Assembly: GCF_014207135.1 (NCBI RefSeq)
Contig: NZ_JACHCC010000008.1
Coordinates: forward strand, 62,001-126,000
Direction of reading: 5' to 3'
DNA length: 64,000 nucleotides
From: Pedobacter cryoconitis
Lineage (GTDB): Bacteria > Bacteroidota > Bacteroidia > Sphingobacteriales > Sphingobacteriaceae
Every line of letters starts with the position of its first letter. Position 1 is the first letter of the stretch. A model generated the notes under the pieces. It did not search any database. It was not told the DNA's origin and saw only the letters and a program-made list of their open reading frames with translations. The translations under genes and the position numbers were made by a program. Of this stretch, positions 59,594 through 64,000 are shown piece by piece.

Positions 59594-61225
59594 CTATGGC
59601 ATCAACGAAGCTATTTTTTCGAAAACTCTCGCAATAACCTCAGCACCCGGATCAGGAATATCTTTCAAGACTGCCTCAGACAGGTAAGACGACCTCCCAA
59701 ATTTAGTATTGGTAATCGTTTTGGTATATTCGGCCCCATGACGTGCCTGTAAGGCAGCGACAGCCAAAGATTCTTTTTTCGCCAGTGCCTCAAAACCAGG
59801 CTCCAAAGCATCAATCATGGTTCTGTCCCCTGCTTTGGCCCCACCATAATCCTTTACTTTCTGTAAGCCCGCTGAAAGCGCTTTACCCAGATCAGGATCC
59901 TTCGAATAGGTATTACCAGCGGCAGTGAACAAGATAGACAACAAGACCCCGCTTGATCCTCCGGCCTCTCTGGCCAGGACCCTGCCAATGGTCAGCAGTA
60001 ATTTTCCTGTATCATTCAGTGGCAACTGATCAACCACCCCCGACAAACGTCTACCGGCAAGTGCAAATGTTGACCCTGCATCCCCGTCCCCGACCTTAGC
60101 ATCCAATGCATTGATTTCCTTTTCTATGGCAACCAGTAAAGCACCCGTTTCCTGGATCAGCTGTTTCACCTGACTATTCGCAGAAGCTTCATATGGCATC
60201 GTCCCAGGTAATTCAGGACTGGCAACAGTTGCAGGTTTTTTAAAAGATTGTAACTGCCATGCCCGGGGTTCGGCAACGGCTAACAGTGCTTTTTCGATCT
60301 TTTCATCCAGCAACAACACCGAAACTGAAAAACCGCTCATATTGATGGATGACATCAAAGCCGCCGGACCTATCATATAATCAATCTTTGCAGCTAGTTT
60401 TGTCTTACTGAAAGCATTAACCAGTAAACTCATTTCAATAGGGCTAACACTCCCCATATTGTTAAAAATCATTGCATATCTGCCATTTTCAACTGATAAT
60501 GCTCCCTCTAGTTTGTCTATAGCAAGAGCCATCAGCTGATCTGCCTTGTCATAAGCAATCACCTCAATACCAGGCTCTCCATGAATACCCAGTCCCAGTT
60601 CGGCCTGTTCATCTGTCAAACGGGATGTCGTTGCTTGTCCCAAATGCTGACATTCGGTAAGTGACAGCCCTATAGATGCCGTCCGGTCGATAACCTGTTG
60701 TGCAACGGCCGCAATTTCATCCAGTGAGCGGCCTTCCTCTGCCAACTGTCCCGCAATTTTATGTACAAATAGTGTTCCCGCAAGACCACGTTTCTTCACT
60801 TCCTGTCCTAAAGCAACATCATCATCCACCGTTACTGTTTTCACTTCATAACCCAAAGCACGCGCCTGCTCTGCCGCCAATCCGAAATTAAGACGGTCTC
60901 CGGTATAATTTTTAATGATTAACAAACAGCCCCTAGGCCCTGTAGCAGCTAAAATAGCTGACAATACTGCATCTACAGTGGGTGAAGCAAATATGTCCCC
61001 ACAAACCGCAGCAGTCAGCATTCCTCTCCCAACAAATCCTGCATGTGCCGGTTCATGCCCCGAACCTCCACCGGAGATCACTGCCACTTTTGATTTGTCC
61101 CAGTCTTTACGAATAACTACACGTACTTCAGGAAAGGAATCTAATTTGGCTAATCTGGGATCGGTCAGGAGTCCGTCTATGGCTTCATTTACAATCTGAT
61201 CGGTTTCATTTATAAAAAATTTCAT
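59594..61225 (-). CDS. Fused dihydroxyacetone kinase (DhaK-DhaL, ATP type)
   Basis: 543 aa. The DhaK part (1-330) has SGGGSGHEPAHAGFVGRG (substrate loop) and His215 in GIHGEPG, which binds the ketone covalently. The DhaL part (about 345-543) has AKVGDGDAGSTFALAGRR (Asp cluster for Mg-ATP) and GGSSGVLLSILF. The fusion phosphorylates dihydroxyacetone or related short ketoses and glyceraldehyde with ATP, not with a PTS. At 543 aa it is slightly shorter than many single-chain kinases, mainly in the linker. No glycerol dehydrogenase gene is beside it. Confidence 0.9.
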   Translation of the reverse strand: MKFFINETDQIVNEAIDGLLTDPRLAKLDSFPEVRVVIRKDWDKSKVAVISGGGSGHEPAHAGFVGRGMLTAAVCGDIFASPTVDAVLSAILAATGPRGCLLIIKNYTGDRLNFGLAAEQARALGYEVKTVTVDDDVALGQEVKKRGLAGTLFVHKIAGQLAEEGRSLDEIAAVAQQVIDRTASIGLSLTECQHLGQATTSRLTDEQAELGLGIHGEPGIEVIAYDKADQLMALAIDKLEGALSVENGRYAMIFNNMGSVSPIEMSLLVNAFSKTKLAAKIDYMIGPAALMSSINMSGFSVSVLLLDEKIEKALLAVAEPRAWQLQSFKKPATVASPELPGTMPYEASANSQVKQLIQETGALLVAIEKEINALDAKVGDGDAGSTFALAGRRLSGVVDQLPLNDTGKLLLTIGRVLAREAGGSSGVLLSILFTAAGNTYSKDPDLGKALSAGLQKVKDYGGAKAGDRTMIDALEPGFEALAKKESLAVAALQARHGAEYTKTITNTKFGRSSYLSEAVLKDIPDPGAEVIARVFEKIASLMP

Positions 61226-61397
61226 ATTATAATTATTTTTTGTCCTGTTAATTATCTATTCAGATGATCATTTCACAAGATACCGAAAAGATCCGCCCAG
61301 AGGCTTTTCAGATCATTAGGATAATGTCAAATTTTGTGTCCCAGCATAAGAAACAATATCAGGATCAATAATGTTGTTATATAAATCAATAATTCAT

Positions 61398-62162
61398 ATG
61401 GCCTGGAATCCTGATGTCTATAACAAGTTCAAACAAGAACGTTTTGGTCCTTTTTACGACTTAATCAAATTAGTAAAAGTCAAACCTGATTTAAAAGTAA
61501 TCGATCTGGGTTGCGGTACCGGTGAACTAACCCGAAAACTGGCAGATGCTTTACCTGATCCTACAGTGTTAGGTATAGATTCTTCACAGGAAATGCTCAA
61601 TGATGCCGCCGCATTTCAGAATAAACAGGTTAGCTTCCTCAAAAGAGGTATAGAAGAACAACTAAGTTCAAATGAACATTGGGACCTGATATTTTCGAAT
61701 GCAGCCATTCAATGGCTGGGTAATCATGAAAGCTTGTTTCCAGAAATAATTTCCAAAGTGAATCCTGGCGGCCAGCTTGTTGTTCAGGTACCTTCTAACC
61801 ATCATCACTTTACCCATACTTCCCTGATCAGCCTGGCCTCAACAAAACCATTTGCCGAGGCCTTTAATGGATATACACGAAGTTCACCGGTACTGGGCAT
61901 TGAAAATTATGCTGAATTATTTTTTCAACATGGAGGAACAGAAATAACTGTTTTTGAAAAAATCTACCCCCATGTTTTAAAAGATGCGGATGCTTTATTT
62001 GACTGGGTTTCCGGCACCGCCATGATTCCTTATGTGGAGAGACTACCGCCAGCTATCAGGCAGGAATTTATAACAGCATATAAAGAAGGATTAAGACATG
62101 AATTTAAAGGATCTCCTGTATTTTATCCTTTCAAAAGGACAATTATGGCAGCTACCTTCTAG
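61398..62162 (+). CDS. Trans-aconitate methyltransferase-like SAM methyltransferase
   Basis: 254 aa from ATG 61398 (MAWNPDVYNKFKQERFGPFY, the typical Tam start); an upstream in-frame ATG at 61371 adds nine residues. Motif I is KVIDLGCGTGELTRKLADAL, followed by VLGIDSSQEMLNDA, FSNAAIQWLGNHE and the C-terminal IYPHVLKDADALFDWVSG. Tam methylates trans-aconitate to relieve inhibition of aconitase. Its stop codon overlaps the stop of the convergent PAS gene by 4 bp. Confidence 0.85.
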   Translation: MAWNPDVYNKFKQERFGPFYDLIKLVKVKPDLKVIDLGCGTGELTRKLADALPDPTVLGIDSSQEMLNDAAAFQNKQVSFLKRGIEEQLSSNEHWDLIFSNAAIQWLGNHESLFPEIISKVNPGGQLVVQVPSNHHHFTHTSLISLASTKPFAEAFNGYTRSSPVLGIENYAELFFQHGGTEITVFEKIYPHVLKDADALFDWVSGTAMIPYVERLPPAIRQEFITAYKEGLRHEFKGSPVFYPFKRTIMAATF

Positions 62163-62818
62163 TCTTTTTTATTTCCGACTACGACCACTCCGGATATCTT
62201 TCCTGCCGCATCTCTTAATGGTGTATAACTAAAACAGATCCCATCGTTTTCAACTGCATAGGATACACCATTATGAAAAACATGCTGAAGCTCCCTGATG
62301 CCTAGTTTTTTGTTGTCATTCCATAAATTCAACATTCTGTCATTTACAATTTGTACGATAAAACTATCGCCCTTAAATACTGCCATTGCTACGGGTGCTG
62401 ACATCACCAGTGCACGCAGATTCGGCTCTGATTCTTCTAACCCTAATTTGCTCATCTCTCTTTCACCTACATCTACACTCACTACAAAAACTGCTCTGAC
62501 CTTATTATTTTTATCAAAAATTGGCGTCAGACTATAATCGATAAAGATAGTTTCCAACTTATCATTGGCCCTGAGATAGACCTTTGCCCCGCTTTCCTTA
62601 TATGGCTTTCCTGTCCGGATCACATTATTCAGTATTTCAGGATAAGGTTGTTCTGCAACTTCAGGCATAAATTCCAGCAACCTTGTCCCCAGTATACTTT
62701 TTTCACGTTTTAACAGTTGCAGCATTGCAGGGTTTACCAGATCCAGTTTTAAACTACGTGCTTCAAAAACAGCCATCGCAACCGGGGCGTTATTAAATAA
62801 ATTAATATATTTTCTCAT
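62159..62818 (-). CDS. Tandem PAS-domain protein without output domain
   Basis: 219 aa with two PAS folds: residues 1-117 (FNNAPVAMAVFEARSLKLDL, LGTRLLEFMPE, FIDYSLTPIFDKNNKVRAVF) and about 130-215 (MSAPVAMAVFKGDSFIVQIV, FSYTPLRDAAGKISGVVVVG). The N-terminal halves repeat APVAMAVF, so the pair arose by duplication. No kinase, GGDEF, HTH or other effector is attached, so it must act through a partner or be the remnant of a longer sensor kinase. Convergent with the methyltransferase gene (4-bp overlap). Confidence 0.78.
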   Translation of the reverse strand: MRKYINLFNNAPVAMAVFEARSLKLDLVNPAMLQLLKREKSILGTRLLEFMPEVAEQPYPEILNNVIRTGKPYKESGAKVYLRANDKLETIFIDYSLTPIFDKNNKVRAVFVVSVDVGEREMSKLGLEESEPNLRALVMSAPVAMAVFKGDSFIVQIVNDRMLNLWNDNKKLGIRELQHVFHNGVSYAVENDGICFSYTPLRDAAGKISGVVVVGNKKD

Positions 62819-63227
62819 AAACTACAAACGGGATAATTACCTGATGCCTAAGTTCATCAGGCTTAATAAAGATTCCTATTTAAATCCATTTAACAAAATT
62901 TATACGAGGTAAAACAGCTTTTATAAAAACAATATTCTTCACTCTTTCTTTAATCGCCGTCTAGGCTAAAAAGCTCTGGTTCATATCGTTATTGCGGTTT
63001 TTGCAATTTTCTATCAGAAATTGTACTACTCAATTATCAAAAAAGACATGAAATGCTTCAAAATTATTACAAATCAGGTCTGGTAAAAACCCACGCTAAC
63101 ATTCTGATTTCAGATTAATCCGAGTAACACACATCATTTAGTTTATTTTTTCCGAAAAATATTCAAGCTACGCAATTGCACTGCGCAGTTAATAATTTAC
63201 TTTGTACGAAGCCTAAATATTAAACAG
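62819..63227. other. Intergenic region upstream of the broken nucleotidyltransferase
   Basis: 409 bp of spacer between divergent genes. A 10-bp palindrome ACTGCGCAGT (63180-63189) is followed by TTTACTTTG, one base short of the -7 consensus, 25-30 bp before the ATG. Nothing else is seen. Confidence 0.35.
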
Positions 63228-63983
63228 ATGACTGAAACAATTAAACAAAAACTAACTGAGCTTGAACAAACTCATCAGATAAAGATATTATACGCCTGTG
63301 AATCAGGCAGCCGTGCCTGGGGATTTCCTTCTCCTGACAGCGATTTTGACGTACGTTTCATCTATACCCGGGCTATCAATGACTATTTAAATATCAAAGA
63401 GGTTCATGATGTCATAGAATTACCTGTTAATGAAGTCCTGGATATCTGTGGCTGGGATATCAAAAAATCATTGAATCTGTTTCATAGATCTAACAGTCCT
63501 TTATAAGAATGGCTGCAATCCCCTATTGTCTATCAAGAAGATAGTGCTTTTGCAGGGGAGTTACGAAAACTGATGCCATTATATTATATCAACAGGTCTG
63601 GTGCCAATCATTATCTATCGATAACCTATAATACGCTGACCAATGATTTACAAAGTGATGAAGTAAAATTAAAACGTTATTTCTATGCTCTACGTTCCCT
63701 GCTGGCTGGCTTATGGATCGTAGAAAAACAAGATCTCCCGCCAATGGAGTTCCACATACTGCTTGATTTGGTTACTGATTTCTCTGTCCGGCAGGATATC
63801 AATGAATTAATGGAAATCAAAAAGACAGCAGACGAAAAGACACGCATTCCTAAAAGAAAAACACTAAATGACTGGTTAGCACATACGATGGAAAACTGTA
63901 AAGAAAAAATAGCCGGGCTCTCTGCGGAGAAACAACAGGCTGAAGAATTAAACCTAATATTCAGAAAATATCTCTTGTCATGA
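63228..63983 (+). pseudogene. RlaP-family nucleotidyltransferase with one in-frame stop
   Basis: The first 92 codons have the pol-beta nucleotidyltransferase motif SGSRAWGFPSPDSDFDVRF (G-S and D-x-D). A TAA at 63504-63506 stops the frame, yet the same frame continues to 63983 with the family helices (EWLQSPIVYQED, LRKLMPLYYINRSGANHYLS, YFYALRSLLAGLWIVE, ending LIFRKYLLS). In the family the stop site usually reads PLLEWL, so one T-to-A change (TTA to TAA) explains it. The full-length form would be about 251 aa. It may be a pseudogene, a read-through case or a sequencing error. Confidence 0.72.
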
Positions 63984-64000
63984 CATACAATCAGTTAAAA
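63980..64000 (+). CDS. Start of next gene, possibly another nucleotidyltransferase (cut by window edge)
   Basis: ATG at 63980 overlaps the stop of the broken gene by 4 bp (ATGA) and reads MTYNQLK to the window edge. Only seven codons are visible, so the family cannot be told from them. RlaP-like genes are often followed by a second nucleotidyltransferase gene, which makes that a fair guess only. Confidence 0.35.

Noticed and set aside
1-64000. CRISPR arrays, tRNA or rRNA genes, integrases, transposases, insertion sequences
   Set aside because: Looked for by eye on both strands; no repeat-spacer pattern, cloverleaf, rRNA stretch or DDE/tyrosine-recombinase-like protein was found.

Overview
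The window looks like chromosomal DNA of a Bacteroidota bacterium, most probably a Sphingobacteriaceae member close to Pedobacter. The basis is AT-rich composition, promoters of the TAnnTTTG type, fimbrillin/FISUMP lipoproteins, DUF4369-TlpA and DUF5106 thioredoxin proteins, PorT-like barrels, an ECF42 sigma factor with a YCII partner, and many lipoproteins with a Bacteroidota-type lipobox. I see no rRNA, tRNA, CRISPR array, phage or transposase.

Layout. 1-3.6 kb (minus strand) is the edge of a surface-polysaccharide locus: a truncated O-antigen ABC permease, an epimerase and a WecA-type sugar-phosphate transferase, behind a HAD hydrolase and a thioredoxin lipoprotein. 3.7-7.1 kb (minus) is an OmpA protein - 61-aa peptide - fimbrillin lipoprotein operon. 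A second peptide-fimbrillin pair lies at 11.4-13.6 kb, and a decayed relative at 7.7-8.2 kb. All three share a promoter-proximal motif. Between them are a beta-barrel/S41 protease operon with a decayed third gene and a tandem SnoaL protein. 13.9-15.5 kb is a Na+/H+ antiporter. 16.0-19.7 kb carries TlpA, a small membrane protein and a histidine kinase/response regulator pair, bracketed by two nearly identical hairpins. 20.2-20.8 kb holds two head-to-head gene remnants. 21.0-27.7 kb (minus) is a four-gene planctomycete-type cassette (DUF1549/1553 cytochrome, DUF1501, TIM-barrel isomerase, DUF2231 cytochrome with a leucine-rich C-terminus).

28-33 kb has a cupin, a choloylglycine-hydrolase-family amidase, a lipoprotein pair and a tyrosinase. 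33.2-38.6 kb is the most intriguing block: a class III aminotransferase, zinc dehydrogenase, HAD phosphatase and MFS exporter in one operon, behind a LacI-like palindrome and flanked by two direct copies of an 85-aa gene with about 90% DNA identity. From 38.6 kb on the genes are mostly single stress or detoxification functions: Crp regulator, quinone oxidoreductase, SDR/LysR pair, Dyp peroxidase, EmrB-type exporter, Imm22-like orphan immunity protein, Old Yellow Enzyme, ECF42/YCII, GlsB, a degenerate M23 protein, PorT-like barrel plus surface lipoprotein, GNAT, GyrI-like protein, three methyltransferases, aldo-keto reductase, transglutaminase, a GAD/DUF1851 protein, VOC protein, fused dihydroxyacetone kinase, tandem PAS protein and a nucleotidyltransferase broken by one stop codon.

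How the genes may work together: the fimbrillin loci appear to form a co-regulated surface-adhesin regulon; the 33-38 kb operon has the oxidise-transaminate-dephosphorylate-export logic of a small amino-sugar or amino-alcohol pathway; the 21-27 kb cassette is probably a cell-envelope oxidative sugar-processing system. At least six gene relics show that the region is being actively reshaped.
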